Below, in pieces: positions 28,078 through 36,076 of a DNA stretch of 64,000 nt. The stretch spans positions 18,344-82,343 of the forward strand of contig NZ_BAED01000072.1 of the NCBI RefSeq assembly GCF_000241345.1, read 5' to 3'. Within the stretch, counting starts at the first letter, position 1; each line of letters begins with the position of its first letter. The notes under the pieces are model-generated. The model ran no database searches. It was given only the letters and a program-made list of their open reading frames with translations, and was not told the DNA's origin. A program made the translations under genes and the position numbers. The stretch comes from Gordonia amarae NBRC 15530. GTDB lineage: Bacteria > Actinomycetota > Actinomycetes > Mycobacteriales > Mycobacteriaceae.

Positions 28078-28203
28078 ACTCAGGACTCTGGCACCGTGGC
28101 AGGGTGGGGTCACTGGGGTGCACCACCGACTTTCGGTGGGGATGTCCCCACCGCGCGGACGGGTGCCAACCGCCCTTCGCCAAATCCTGTGAAGTACCGC
28201 ATA

Positions 28204-28248
28204 CTGATACCAGAAACATATATGTTTTGGTGTTTACGCTGGTAGCAG
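28204..28248. promoter_or_regulatory. AT-rich palindrome upstream of the aldehyde dehydrogenase gene
   Basis: Perfect 14-bp palindrome AAACATATATGTTT (28214-28227), flanked by a near-perfect 10-bp inverted repeat CTGATACCAG / CTGGTAGCAG (28204-28213 and 28239-28248). It lies 31 bases before the ATG in an otherwise GC-rich region. Likely a repressor or activator operator; the cognate factor is not identified. Confidence 0.6.
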
Positions 28249-28278
28249 GAACGCCGACACACAATCCTGGGAGGACGC

Positions 28279-29784
28279 ATGACCAAGCCCGCTGAGATCA
28301 CCACGACAGACACCCACGTGTCGTCGGATCAGCACACGATGACCGAGTTGCTGGAGATCCAGCGGGCGGCCTTCCTGCGCGACGGCATCCCCGACGCCAA
28401 GACCCGGATCGACCGTATCGCCCGGCTCGCCGCGCTGCTGCTCGATCATTCCGACGAGATCGCGGAGGCGCTCACCGCCGACTTCGGGTCCCGTCCCCGG
28501 GAGTTGTCGCTGGCCGCCGACGTCGCGGGCTGCATGATCGACCTGGCCCACCAGCGGCGCAGCGTCACCAAGTGGATGAAGGAGACCAAGACCTCCCGCG
28601 CGATGGGCGTCGCCGGTTTCAAGCAGTCCATCCGGCACGACCCCCTCGGCGTCGTCGGCATCATGGGTCCGTGGAACTTCCCGCTGCAGCTCACGATCGT
28701 GCCCGCGGGCTCGGCGTTCGCCGCCGGTAACCGGGTGTTGATGCGCCCGTCGTCGATCACCGCCAAGACCACCGACGTCATCGCCAAGTACGCGCCCGAC
28801 TACTTCTCCATCGAGGAGTTCGCCGTCATCACCTCGCGGCACGGGTCCGGCTCGGACTTCGCCAAGCTCAAGGTCGACCACATGTTCTTCACCGGCTCGC
28901 CCGAGGTCGGTGCGTCGGTGGCGGCCGAGGCCGGCAAGAATCTGGTGCCGGTCACCCTCGAACTCGGCGGCAAGAACCCGGTTGTCGTCGATTCCGACGA
29001 AGACATCGCCAAGGCCGCCAAGTTCGTGGCCAACGCCCGCATGGTCAACGGCGGCCAGGTCTGCCTGTGCCCCGACTACGTGTTCGTGCCCGAGGCCAAG
29101 GTCGACGAGTTCGTGGACGGGGTGATCGCGCGGTGGACCGAGATCTTCCCGTCCATCGTCGACAACCCGCAGTACACCGCCACGATCAACGAGAAGAACT
29201 ACAACCGCATCGTCGGCCTGATCGACGACGCGGTGTCGCTCGGCGCCACCAAGCGCGAGGTGGTGCCTGCCGGTGAGCAACTGCCGGATGCGGGCACACG
29301 CAAGATCGCGCCGACCGTCCTCACCGGCGTCAAGGCCGGCATGAAGATCGAGGAGGACGAGGTCTTCGGCCCGGTCCTCACGGTGTACCCGTACCGCAGT
29401 CTCTCGGAGGCGATCGGGCACATCTCCGCCAACCCGCACCCGCTCAACATGTACTGGTGCGGCGACCGCAACGAGCGTTTCGAGCGCCTCGCCGACGGCA
29501 CCCGCAGCGGCGCGATCAACGGCAACGACTTCGCGCTGCACCTGTTCGGCCCCGAACTCCCGTTCGGCGGCGTGGGCCGCAGCGGCATGGGCGGCTACCA
29601 CGGCAAGACCGGCTTCGACACCTTCAGCCACCGCCGCGCGGTCGCGTTCTCGTCGATGCCGGTGAGCATCGCCGAAATGATGTCCCCGCCGTTCGTCAAG
29701 CGCGACACCAAGATGGCCGACGGCCAGATCGCCATGTGGCGCAAGCTCAACACCCGCGCCCTGAAAAAGGCCCGCAAGAAGTAG
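28279..29784 (+). CDS. Aldehyde dehydrogenase, coniferyl-aldehyde-type
   Basis: NAD(P)-dependent dehydrogenase of 501 residues resembling the coniferyl aldehyde dehydrogenase group. Landmarks are MGPWNFPLQLTIVPAGSAFAAGN, the catalytic Glu in TLELGGKNPVVV, the catalytic Cys in NGGQVCLCPDYVFVP and the C-terminal LPFGGVGRSGMGGYHG. The ATG follows GGGAGG. It sits between fadA6 and kstR2 but is fronted by its own palindromic operator, with no KstR2 motif seen, so it is probably regulated independently. Aromatic or aliphatic aldehyde substrates are both possible. Confidence 0.9.
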   Translation: MTKPAEITTTDTHVSSDQHTMTELLEIQRAAFLRDGIPDAKTRIDRIARLAALLLDHSDEIAEALTADFGSRPRELSLAADVAGCMIDLAHQRRSVTKWMKETKTSRAMGVAGFKQSIRHDPLGVVGIMGPWNFPLQLTIVPAGSAFAAGNRVLMRPSSITAKTTDVIAKYAPDYFSIEEFAVITSRHGSGSDFAKLKVDHMFFTGSPEVGASVAAEAGKNLVPVTLELGGKNPVVVDSDEDIAKAAKFVANARMVNGGQVCLCPDYVFVPEAKVDEFVDGVIARWTEIFPSIVDNPQYTATINEKNYNRIVGLIDDAVSLGATKREVVPAGEQLPDAGTRKIAPTVLTGVKAGMKIEEDEVFGPVLTVYPYRSLSEAIGHISANPHPLNMYWCGDRNERFERLADGTRSGAINGNDFALHLFGPELPFGGVGRSGMGGYHGKTGFDTFSHRRAVAFSSMPVSIAEMMSPPFVKRDTKMADGQIAMWRKLNTRALKKARKK

Positions 29785-29790
29785 CCCCGT

Positions 29791-29939
29791 CGGTTGAGGT
29801 GCCCCCTTCTGCCGGTTGAGGTGCCAGGCTCTGCCGGTTGAGGTGCGAGGAGCGTTAGCGACGAGCCTCGAAACCTGGTGAGCGGACAATGTCACCTCAC
29901 CAGGTTTCGAGGCTCGCAAGCTCGCACCTCAACCGGCGG
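29791..29939. repeat. Family B element, complete long hairpin
   Basis: Best preserved copy. Outer arms CCGGTTGAGGTGCGAG (29834-29849) and its exact complement (29921-29936) enclose inner arms GAGCCTCGAAACCTGGTGAG (29863-29882) and its exact complement (29896-29915). The transcript could fold into a stem of about 100 bases. Extra direct half units precede it. It separates the aldehyde dehydrogenase gene from kstR2 and may also stop transcription. Confidence 0.85.
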
Positions 29940-29960
29940 TGGTGAGTTCACAACAACCCG

Positions 29961-29979
29961 ACCAAGCGCTTGCTAGGGT
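29961..29979 (+). promoter_or_regulatory. kstR2 promoter with perfect KstR2 operator
   Basis: ACCAAGCGCTTGCT (29961-29974) fits AnCAAGnnCTTGnT at every fixed base. It abuts a TAGGGT -10 (29974-29979) that ends six bases before the kstR2 ATG, so binding would block the promoter and the mRNA would be leaderless. This implies autorepression. Confidence 0.85.
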
Positions 29980-29985
29980 AGACCA

Positions 29986-30582
29986 ATGGCAGCACGCACT
30001 TCGACCAGCTCGGCCCGCCGCGACGAACTCCTGTCGACGGCGGGCCGTCTGTTCGCCGAGAACGGGTTGCGGTCCACCACGGTACGCGACATCGCCGACG
30101 CGGCGGGCATCCTGTCGGGCAGCCTCTATCACCACTTCGACTCCAAGGAGTCGATGGTCGATGAGATCCTGCGCGGCTTCCTTGACCGGCTGTTCGGCAG
30201 CTACCGCGAGATCGCCGCTGCCGACCTGTCGGCCCGCGAGACCATCCGCCGTTTCGTGGTCGCCTCGTTCGAGGCCATCGACATCGACCATCACGCGGTG
30301 GCGATCTACCAGGACGAGGCCCCGCGCCTGGCCTCCCAGGAACGCTTCGCCTATATCGCCGAACTCAACACCGAGTTCCGCGGCCTGTGGCTCTCGACGC
30401 TGCGCCATGGCGTCGACGACGGCGAGTTCCGCGCAGATCTCGACCTCGAGCTGGTGTACCGCTTCATGCGCGACACCGTCTGGGTGGCCGTGCGCTGGTA
30501 CCGCCCCGGCGGCACGTTGGGCGTCGAAGATATTGCGCAGGAATATCTTTCGATCGTCCTGGATGGCATCGTCCCGCGCTGA
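29986..30582 (+). CDS. kstR2: TetR-family repressor KstR2
   Basis: Represses C/D-ring steroid genes and is released by HIP-CoA in related organisms. It has 198 residues. The N-terminal helix-turn-helix TTVRDIADAAGILSGSLYHHFDSKESMVDEIL matches mycobacterial KstR2 closely, as do the ligand-domain segments IYQDEAPRLASQ and LVYRFMRDTVWVAVRWYRPGG. The ATG lies six bases after the -10 and next to a perfect KstR2 operator. The gene is monocistronic here. Confidence 0.96.
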   Translation: MAARTSTSSARRDELLSTAGRLFAENGLRSTTVRDIADAAGILSGSLYHHFDSKESMVDEILRGFLDRLFGSYREIAAADLSARETIRRFVVASFEAIDIDHHAVAIYQDEAPRLASQERFAYIAELNTEFRGLWLSTLRHGVDDGEFRADLDLELVYRFMRDTVWVAVRWYRPGGTLGVEDIAQEYLSIVLDGIVPR

Positions 30583-30630
30583 CGGTTCGCGGCGGTGTCA
30601 TGCGTTCGACGCACTTGACCACCATTTCCT

Positions 30631-30663
30631 GGTCACGGTGACTGCCGTTACATTACCGTGACC
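30631..30663. promoter_or_regulatory. Inverted repeat overlapping the start of the DUF7832-like gene
   Basis: GGTCACGGT (30631-30639) and its exact complement ACCGTGACC (30655-30663) are separated by 15 bases. The right arm contains the candidate GTG start. It could be an operator or an mRNA hairpin that controls translation. Confidence 0.45.
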
Positions 30664-31065
30664 CGCATGACCTACGACGACGCCGAGTGGCATCTGGACA
30701 CGGTCGGCGAACTGGGCCTGGACGACTCGGCGGCCGATGTCCACATCGGCGTCTATCTGGCGTGGGCGGCCACGCGCGGCCTGCTCAGCAAACCGTACGC
30801 ATCCGCATCGAGCCAGGTACGCAGCCGCGCCGGCACCCCCGCGCAACTCGCCCACGACATGTTCGTCGACCAGATCGACCCGGGAATGCTGTCCCCGGTC
30901 GGTCGCCGATTCACCGAATCGGCATATTCGAGCTACCTCGCCACCGTCGACACCGCCGCCCAGGTCGCCGGCCTGAAGGTGTGCTACGAGCTCCCCGACA
31001 CCTGGTCCACGTACGACAACCTCGTCCCCCTCATCGACTCCCTCTACGAAAACTGGGTCGACTGA
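30658..31065 (+). CDS. Small protein of unknown function (DUF7832-like)
   Basis: A 135-residue soluble protein that opens MTYDDAEWHLDTVGELGLDDSAADVHIGVYLAWAATRGLL, a pattern seen in a family of small uncharacterised proteins with YDDA.WH near the N-terminus and an HIG..LAW helix. No catalytic residues are recognisable. The start may be GTG 30658 or ATG 30667. It lies 75 bases after kstR2 and is followed by family B repeats. A role in steroid metabolism is not supported by anything beyond position. Confidence 0.65.
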   Translation: MTRMTYDDAEWHLDTVGELGLDDSAADVHIGVYLAWAATRGLLSKPYASASSQVRSRAGTPAQLAHDMFVDQIDPGMLSPVGRRFTESAYSSYLATVDTAAQVAGLKVCYELPDTWSTYDNLVPLIDSLYENWVD

Positions 31066-31088
31066 TCGCCCACCATCACCATCGAGAT

Positions 31089-31290
31089 GCCCCGGCCCGG
31101 CTCTGCCGGTTGAGGTGCCCCGGCTCTGCCGGTTGAGGTGCCCCGGCTCTGCCGGTTGAGGTGCCCCGGCTCTGCCGGTTGAGGTGCGAGGAGCGTGAGC
31201 GACGAGCCTCGAAACCCCGCAAGATGACACTGTCGTCTCACCAGGTTTCGAGGCTCATCGCCTAGCGGCTCCTCACACCTCAACCAGCGG
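31089..31290. repeat. Family B element with four-fold tandem of its outer arm
   Basis: Four direct 23-bp units (CCCCGGCTCTGCCGGTTGAGG plus TG) precede the GAGCCTCGAAACC ... GGTTTCGAGGCTC inverted core and a final complementary CCTCAACC arm. It fills the gap between the DUF7832-like gene and the convergent ipdC. Confidence 0.8.
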
Positions 31291-31319
31291 AGGAAAGAAG
31301 CGACTGACGTAGTGGTGGT

Positions 31320-32495
31320 TCAGCTCAACGCTTTACGACGCTCATGCGCCTGCGTCATCACCGACTGGATCAGCTCATCACAACTCGGCAGATCATCGAT
31401 CATACCGACCACCTGACCCGACGCCAGCACCCCGGCCCGGGTGTCACCCTCGACCAGCCCGGCACGCAGCAGCATCGGGGTGTTGCCGGCCATGATGATC
31501 TGCTGCCAGGTGCGTTCACCCGACTTCTTCATCGCGAGCCCGTCACGCAGCAGGGTGGTCCACTTCATCCCGGTGAGCTGCTTGAACTCGTTGGCGTTCC
31601 GTGCCGCGGCCGTCAAAGCCTTGACGGGACTGCCACTTTCAAGGGCATCGACCAGCGGGGTGCGCAGCACGCGGTGCGGCATGCCGTCGACCTTCACCGA
31701 TACGACGGTGTCGTTGAGCGAGCGCTTCAGGTACTCCTGCTTCACCGAATCCGGAACCGCGCTGTCGGAGGTGAGCAGGAAGCGGGTGCCCATCGCGATC
31801 CCGTCGGCGCCGTACGCCAGCGCGGCGACCAGCCCGCGGCCGTCGAAGAACCCGCCCGAGGCGACCACCGGCATATCCGAACCCGCCTGCGCGAGAGCGT
31901 CGATCACCGACGGCAGCAGCAGGGTGGTGGCAACGGGACCGGTGTGTCCACCGCCCTCACCGCCCTGCACGATCACCGCATCCGCACCCCACGACGCCAC
32001 CTTCAACGCGTGCTTGGCGGCACCGATCGACGGGATCACCACCACACCATGATCTTTGAGCTTGGCGATCAGCTCCTTCTTCGGCGCCAGCGCGAACGAG
32101 GCGACCTTCACGCCCTCCCGGATCACCAGGTCGATCCGGTCGGCGGCATCGGTGGCGTCGGCACGCATGTTCACGCCGAACGGCTTGTCAGTCAGCGACT
32201 TGGTCTTCTTGATCGCCGCTTCCAGTTCGCCGAAAGTCATTGTCGCCGAAGCGAGAATGCCGAGTCCACCGGCGTTCGAGGTAGCTGAGGTGAGAGACGG
32301 CCCCGACACCCAGCCCATCCCGGTCTGCACGATCGGATACTCGATACCCACCAGCTCGGTGAACTTGGTGGGAAGTGCGGCGGCACGTGATGTTCCTGCC
32401 CCGGTGACATTTCCCGTCGCTTCGCTCGCGGTGACATTTCCCGTCGCTTCGCTCGCGGTGACATTTCCCGTCGCTTCGCTCGCCCCGGCACTCAT
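31320..32495 (-). CDS. ipdC: Flavin-dependent oxidoreductase IpdC (nitronate-monooxygenase fold)
   Basis: FMN TIM-barrel enzyme of 391 residues that acts on CoA esters of the C/D-ring pathway before ring hydrolysis. Landmarks are PIVQTGMGWVSGPSLTSATSNAGGLG, the phosphate-binding VQGGEGGGHTG and DMPVVASGGFFDGRGL. The start overlaps the ipdB stop (ATGA), which fixes the N-terminus. That N-terminus carries three in-frame SEATGNVTA repeats not expected in the family. It is the last gene of echA20-ipdA-ipdB-ipdC. Confidence 0.92.
   Translation of the reverse strand: MSAGASEATGNVTASEATGNVTASEATGNVTGAGTSRAAALPTKFTELVGIEYPIVQTGMGWVSGPSLTSATSNAGGLGILASATMTFGELEAAIKKTKSLTDKPFGVNMRADATDAADRIDLVIREGVKVASFALAPKKELIAKLKDHGVVVIPSIGAAKHALKVASWGADAVIVQGGEGGGHTGPVATTLLLPSVIDALAQAGSDMPVVASGGFFDGRGLVAALAYGADGIAMGTRFLLTSDSAVPDSVKQEYLKRSLNDTVVSVKVDGMPHRVLRTPLVDALESGSPVKALTAAARNANEFKQLTGMKWTTLLRDGLAMKKSGERTWQQIIMAGNTPMLLRAGLVEGDTRAGVLASGQVVGMIDDLPSCDELIQSVMTQAHERRKALS
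32401..32481 (-). repeat. 27-bp coding minisatellite at the ipdC N-terminus
   Basis: Three consecutive 27-bp units GCGGTGACATTTCCCGTCGC + TTCGCTC (the first unit starts CC instead of GC), adding nine residues each (SEATGNVTA) to IpdC. The repeat is in frame and lies before the catalytic barrel. Confidence 0.9.
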
Positions 32496-33256
32496 CGGAC
32501 CTCCCGATTGCGAACACCCTTGGGGTCCAGGACCTCCCGGATGATCGACAGTTCCTCGGCCGTGGGCTGCCGGGTCACCCCGGCCGATTCGAGCCCGGCC
32601 ACCTCGAACGAGGTGTTCTCCGCGACCTCGGCAGCCTCCACACCCGGATGCAGCGACAGCGCCCGCATCGTGTGATCGGGTCCGCCGAAATCGAACACAC
32701 CCAGGTTGGTGATGACGCGATGAATGTTGTGGTCGTCGAACGCCGGGTTCTCGGGATCGACCTTGTCGTAACCGATTCCGGACACGATGTCGACGGAGTC
32801 GGTGAACACACGCGTCGAATGGCGGCCCACCCAGTAGCTCGTCGGATGGTTGATGGTGTTGCCGGGAGCCCCGCGCACCCCGAACATCTGCCGCGTCGGC
32901 TGCTGCAGCGGCCCGAACGCCGACAGGTTCTGGTTGCCGTACCGGTCGATCTGGTTGGCGCCCATCACCACATGCCGGCGGCCCGATGCGACCACGTCGA
33001 ACACCTTGCGGAACGGCATCCAGCCCTCGATGGGACCGGAGCGGCCGATGGCCGGGGTGTCGGCCAGGATCAGTGCCTCACCGTCGGTGATGAGCAGATC
33101 GGGTTCGGAAGTCAGCCGGGCCAGCCGGGCCCCGAGCAACGCCATCGGCGCCATCGGGGAGGCCATGATCTCGCCGGCGCCCGAGAAGATCTCGGCGCAC
33201 GCGACGACGCAGATCTCCGCGCGCGTCACCTCGGTGGTGGATTCTGTGGTGGTCAC
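32492..33256 (-). CDS. ipdB: Steroid ring C hydrolase, beta subunit IpdB (CoA-transferase fold)
   Basis: Partner of IpdA in the heterodimer that opens ring C of the COCHEA-CoA intermediate. It has 254 residues. The CoA-transferase-like fold is evident in AEIFSGAGEIMASPMAPMALLGARLARLTSEPDLLITDGEA and DHTMRALSLHPGVEAAEVAENT. The GTG at 33256 overlaps the ipdA stop (GTGA), and its own stop overlaps ipdC. It resembles glutaconate CoA-transferase subunits but is assigned to steroid catabolism by the gene order. Confidence 0.93.
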   Translation of the reverse strand: MTTTESTTEVTRAEICVVACAEIFSGAGEIMASPMAPMALLGARLARLTSEPDLLITDGEALILADTPAIGRSGPIEGWMPFRKVFDVVASGRRHVVMGANQIDRYGNQNLSAFGPLQQPTRQMFGVRGAPGNTINHPTSYWVGRHSTRVFTDSVDIVSGIGYDKVDPENPAFDDHNIHRVITNLGVFDFGGPDHTMRALSLHPGVEAAEVAENTSFEVAGLESAGVTRQPTAEELSIIREVLDPKGVRNREVR

Positions 33257-34152
33257 TTGCTCTCCTCCTGCTCGGCCTGCCACGCGGCCACCTCACGCTG
33301 ATAGGTTTCTTCATCGACGCGCAGGAAACGCTGCGAGAACGCCTCCCAGGTCGCGGGATCCTTGGCCGATTCGACATAGAACCGCTGGAATGCCTCGTCG
33401 CGGCCGTACTCGCCGGCGAAGGTGAAATGCGCGCCGTTGGGGGCGTGTACCACCTTGTCGACGTTCATCCGGTTCAGCAGAAGCCGCTGATGCGGAACGG
33501 ATTTCACCAGTACCTCGGTGGACACCAGCTGATCGGTCTCCAGGTAGCGACGATCGGCGGCGGCACAGAACAGATCATCCATGTACGGATCGACGCCGGT
33601 GTAGGCGGCATTGCCTCGATTGTCGGCGATATCGAGATGCACGAACGCGGCGTCGAGACGCAGAGCCGGCATCGCGACCAGCGTCTGGGTGCGGCCGTCC
33701 GCGTCGGGGTACGGGGAGGTGACCGTCTTGAGCTCACCCTCCCAGAAGTTCAGCACATCCGAACCGAGTCCGGCCCGGATCGGCAGGAACGGCAGCCGCG
33801 AGGCGGCGGCCTCCAGGCCGCACTTGACCATGCCCTCGTCCATTTCGCGCGCCTCGATGGCACCGGTGGTGCGGGCGTGGGCGAACCACGGATCGTAGAA
33901 CGGCGCCGAGTCCAGCGACACGAACCCGTAGTACGCGCGCCGCACCTTGCCTGCGGCGCACAGCAATCCGAGGTCGGCGCCGCCGTAGGTCACCACGGTC
34001 AGATCCTTGACGTCCGAGCGGGCCAGGGCCCGCACCAGCGCCATCGGCTTGCGCCGCGACCCCCACCCGCCGATGCCGATGGTCATCCCGTCGCGCAGCT
34101 CGCCGATCACTTCGTCGAGCGTGCTGGTCTTGTCTGTTGGTACTGCTGCCAT
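33253..34152 (-). CDS. ipdA: Steroid ring C hydrolase, alpha subunit IpdA (CoA-transferase fold)
   Basis: Alpha subunit of IpdAB, 299 residues. The N-terminal TSTLDEVIGELRDGMTIGIGGWGSRRKPMALVRAL is the class I CoA-transferase glycine loop. TGAIEAREMDEGMVKCGLEAAASRLPFLPIRAGLGSD holds acidic residues in the region of the catalytic glutamate known in the family. It overlaps ipdB by four bases. A family A repeat separates it from echA20 upstream. Confidence 0.93.
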   Translation of the reverse strand: MAAVPTDKTSTLDEVIGELRDGMTIGIGGWGSRRKPMALVRALARSDVKDLTVVTYGGADLGLLCAAGKVRRAYYGFVSLDSAPFYDPWFAHARTTGAIEAREMDEGMVKCGLEAAASRLPFLPIRAGLGSDVLNFWEGELKTVTSPYPDADGRTQTLVAMPALRLDAAFVHLDIADNRGNAAYTGVDPYMDDLFCAAADRRYLETDQLVSTEVLVKSVPHQRLLLNRMNVDKVVHAPNGAHFTFAGEYGRDEAFQRFYVESAKDPATWEAFSQRFLRVDEETYQREVAAWQAEQEESK

Positions 34153-34192
34153 CAGTTCTCAGTCGCTTTCTTTGTCATTGAGGTCCACCTGC

Positions 34193-34246
34193 TTGATCCC
34201 TGAGGCCGATGCGAGGGACGAGCGAGGGTCACGAAGGGTCCGGCGA
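34193..34246. repeat. Family A repeat, single unit
   Basis: One TTGATCCCTGAGGCCGATGC unit ending CGAAGGGTCCGG, inserted in the 102-base gap between echA20 and ipdA, inside what would otherwise be a continuous operon. Confidence 0.8.
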
Positions 34247-34254
34247 CCCGAGCA

Positions 34255-35016
34255 TCACGAATCACCCACAGCCTTTCCCGTGGCCACGAACGCATCCCGG
34301 TGCTCGTCGGACACCCCGGCCAGGTTCAGTTCGAACGTGTACCCCTGCTCCAGCCGGTAGCTGGTCTTCACGTCGACGGGATCGATGTGGTTGATCGCGG
34401 CCTTGGCAGCCCGGATCACCCGGGTGTCCTTCTTGGCGATCATCTCCGCGACTTCGGTTGCGGCGGAGAGGAGTTCGTCGGCGGGCACCACCCGGTACAC
34501 CGACCCGAAGTGCAGCAGCTGCTGGGCGGAGACGGTCTGCGCCGTGTAATAGAGGGTGCGCATCATGTGCTGCGGCACCAGCCGCGCCAGATGTGTCGCG
34601 GCGCCGAGCGCACCGCGATCGACCTCGGGCAGCCCGAAGTAGGCGTCGTCGGAGGCGACGATGACGTCGGCGTTACCGACCAGCCCCACGCCACCGCCGA
34701 CGCAGAAGCCGTTGACGGCCGCGATGACGGGAACGGGGCAGTCGTAGACGGCGGAGAAGGCGGCCGCGCACCCGTGGTTGGCGCCGATGAGGGCGCCGAA
34801 TCCGGTGGTGGTCTGCATTTCCTTGATGTCGACGCCCGCGTTGAAGCCGCGTCCCTCCGAACGCAGGATCACCACATGCGTCGACGGGTCCTCGCCGGCT
34901 GCGGTGATGACATACGCGAGGTCGAACCAGGCGGCCGACGGCAGCGCGTTGACCGGCGGATAGTCGACGGTCACGATCGCGATGCCGCTGTCTGTGCGTG
35001 CGGTGGTGATGGGCAT
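34255..35016 (-). CDS. echA20: Enoyl-CoA hydratase-family EchA20 (ring D hydrolase)
   Basis: Crotonase-fold enzyme of 253 residues that by family and position hydrolyses ring D of the steroid-derived CoA thioester before IpdAB acts. The oxyanion loops are visible as SEGRGFNAGVDIKEM and AVNGFCVGGGVGLVGNADVIVAS, followed by FGLPEVDRGALG. The ATG is preceded by AAGGAG, so unlike several neighbours it has a normal leader. It is divergent from the SDR at 35071 with a perfect KstR2 site between. Confidence 0.93.
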   Translation of the reverse strand: MPITTARTDSGIAIVTVDYPPVNALPSAAWFDLAYVITAAGEDPSTHVVILRSEGRGFNAGVDIKEMQTTTGFGALIGANHGCAAAFSAVYDCPVPVIAAVNGFCVGGGVGLVGNADVIVASDDAYFGLPEVDRGALGAATHLARLVPQHMMRTLYYTAQTVSAQQLLHFGSVYRVVPADELLSAATEVAEMIAKKDTRVIRAAKAAINHIDPVDVKTSYRLEQGYTFELNLAGVSDEHRDAFVATGKAVGDS

Positions 35017-35036
35017 CAGGGCTCCTTATCCAACCA

Positions 35037-35063
35037 AGCAAGTGCTTGGTTGTTTGGTAGGGT
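35037..35063. promoter_or_regulatory. Perfect KstR2 operator between echA20 and the divergent SDR
   Basis: AGCAAGTGCTTGGT (35037-35050) matches AnCAAGnnCTTGnT completely and lies inside a longer inverted repeat, AACCAAGC ... GCTTGGTT. TAGGGT (35058-35063) ends seven bases before the SDR ATG at 35071, indicating a leaderless mRNA in that direction. Confidence 0.87.
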
Positions 35064-35070
35064 ATCACCC

Positions 35071-35943
35071 ATGACCGCAGCACCACAGGTCGCCGGTACG
35101 CCCGAACCGGCCGAGACCGGACCGCCGGAACCGGGCGACACATCGAGCGCAGTCGCCGGGGAAGGTGCTGCGTCCGCACGCTTCGACCTGGGGCTGGCGG
35201 GCAAGGTTGTCCTGATCACCGGCGGCGCACGAGGCGTCGGAGCCGGAATCGCGACGGTGCTCGACAGCCTCGGCGCCACCCCGGTCATCTGCGCCCGCAG
35301 ACCGCCACAGGGCGACGACCACCCCGACTTCTTCCCGTGCGACGTCCGGGACGAGGATGCGGTGGCCGAACTGGTCGGCGCCATCGTCGACAAGTACGGC
35401 AGGCTCGACGGCCTGGTGAACAATGCCGGCGGCTCACCGTTCGCACTGGCCGCCGACGCGTCGGCGACCTTCACCAACAAGATCATCGCGCTCAACCTGG
35501 TTGCGCCGCTGATCGTTTCCCGGGCCGCGCATGCGGTGATGGTCGACCAGCCCGACGGCGGTGCGATCGTCAACATCTCCAGCGTGAGCGGTCACCGTCC
35601 CTCGCCGGGTACCGCGGCCTACGGCGCGGCCAAGGCCGGCGTCGACAGCGCCGCCACCGCGCTCGCTGTCGAATGGGCACCTAGGGTCCGCATCAATTCC
35701 ATTGTTGCCGGGGCGATTCAGACCGAACTGTCGCACCTGCACTACGGCGACCAGGCCGGTATCGACGCCGTCGCCGCCACCATCCCGATGGGCCGCCTCG
35801 CCCTGCCGTCCGACATCGGCAACGCCGTCGCGTTCCTGCTGTCCCCGTTGTCGTCGTTCATCACCGGCAGCACCCTCACCATCCACGGCGGCGGCGAACG
35901 CCCCGCCTTCCTGGCCGCCGCCAACGCCGGCAACCAGGTCTGA
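35071..35943 (+). CDS. Short-chain dehydrogenase, KstR2 regulon (Rv3549c-like)
   Basis: SDR of 290 residues, about 30 longer than usual because of a Pro/Glu-rich N-terminal extension. The cofactor loop is ITGGARGVGAGIA, with NNAGGS and the Ser-Tyr-Lys set in NISSVSGHRPSPGTAAYGAAKAG. The ATG is set by a -10 seven bases upstream. A short internal start would remove the extension. It follows a perfect KstR2 operator and precedes another SDR gene, as in the M. tuberculosis Rv3549c-Rv3548c pair. The exact substrate is unassigned. Confidence 0.87.
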   Translation: MTAAPQVAGTPEPAETGPPEPGDTSSAVAGEGAASARFDLGLAGKVVLITGGARGVGAGIATVLDSLGATPVICARRPPQGDDHPDFFPCDVRDEDAVAELVGAIVDKYGRLDGLVNNAGGSPFALAADASATFTNKIIALNLVAPLIVSRAAHAVMVDQPDGGAIVNISSVSGHRPSPGTAAYGAAKAGVDSAATALAVEWAPRVRINSIVAGAIQTELSHLHYGDQAGIDAVAATIPMGRLALPSDIGNAVAFLLSPLSSFITGSTLTIHGGGERPAFLAAANAGNQV

Positions 35944-35958
35944 CCGACAGGGAACCTC

Positions 35959-36036
35959 GTGATCCCTGAGGCCGAAGCGACGAAGGAGCGAGGGTCACGA
36001 AGGGTCCGGTGACCTTTCGCCACCTGACGCCACCAC
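35959..36036. repeat. Family A repeat with extended right flank
   Basis: TGATCCCTGAGGCCGAAGCG through CGAAGGGTCCGGTGA, then CCTTTCGCC(A)CCTGACGC, which is shared with the copy at 18.6 kb. This shows the mobile or duplicated unit is larger than the core repeat. Confidence 0.75.
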
Positions 36037-36076
36037 ATCCACACCATCACCACCACCCGCCAACCAAGGAGAACCA

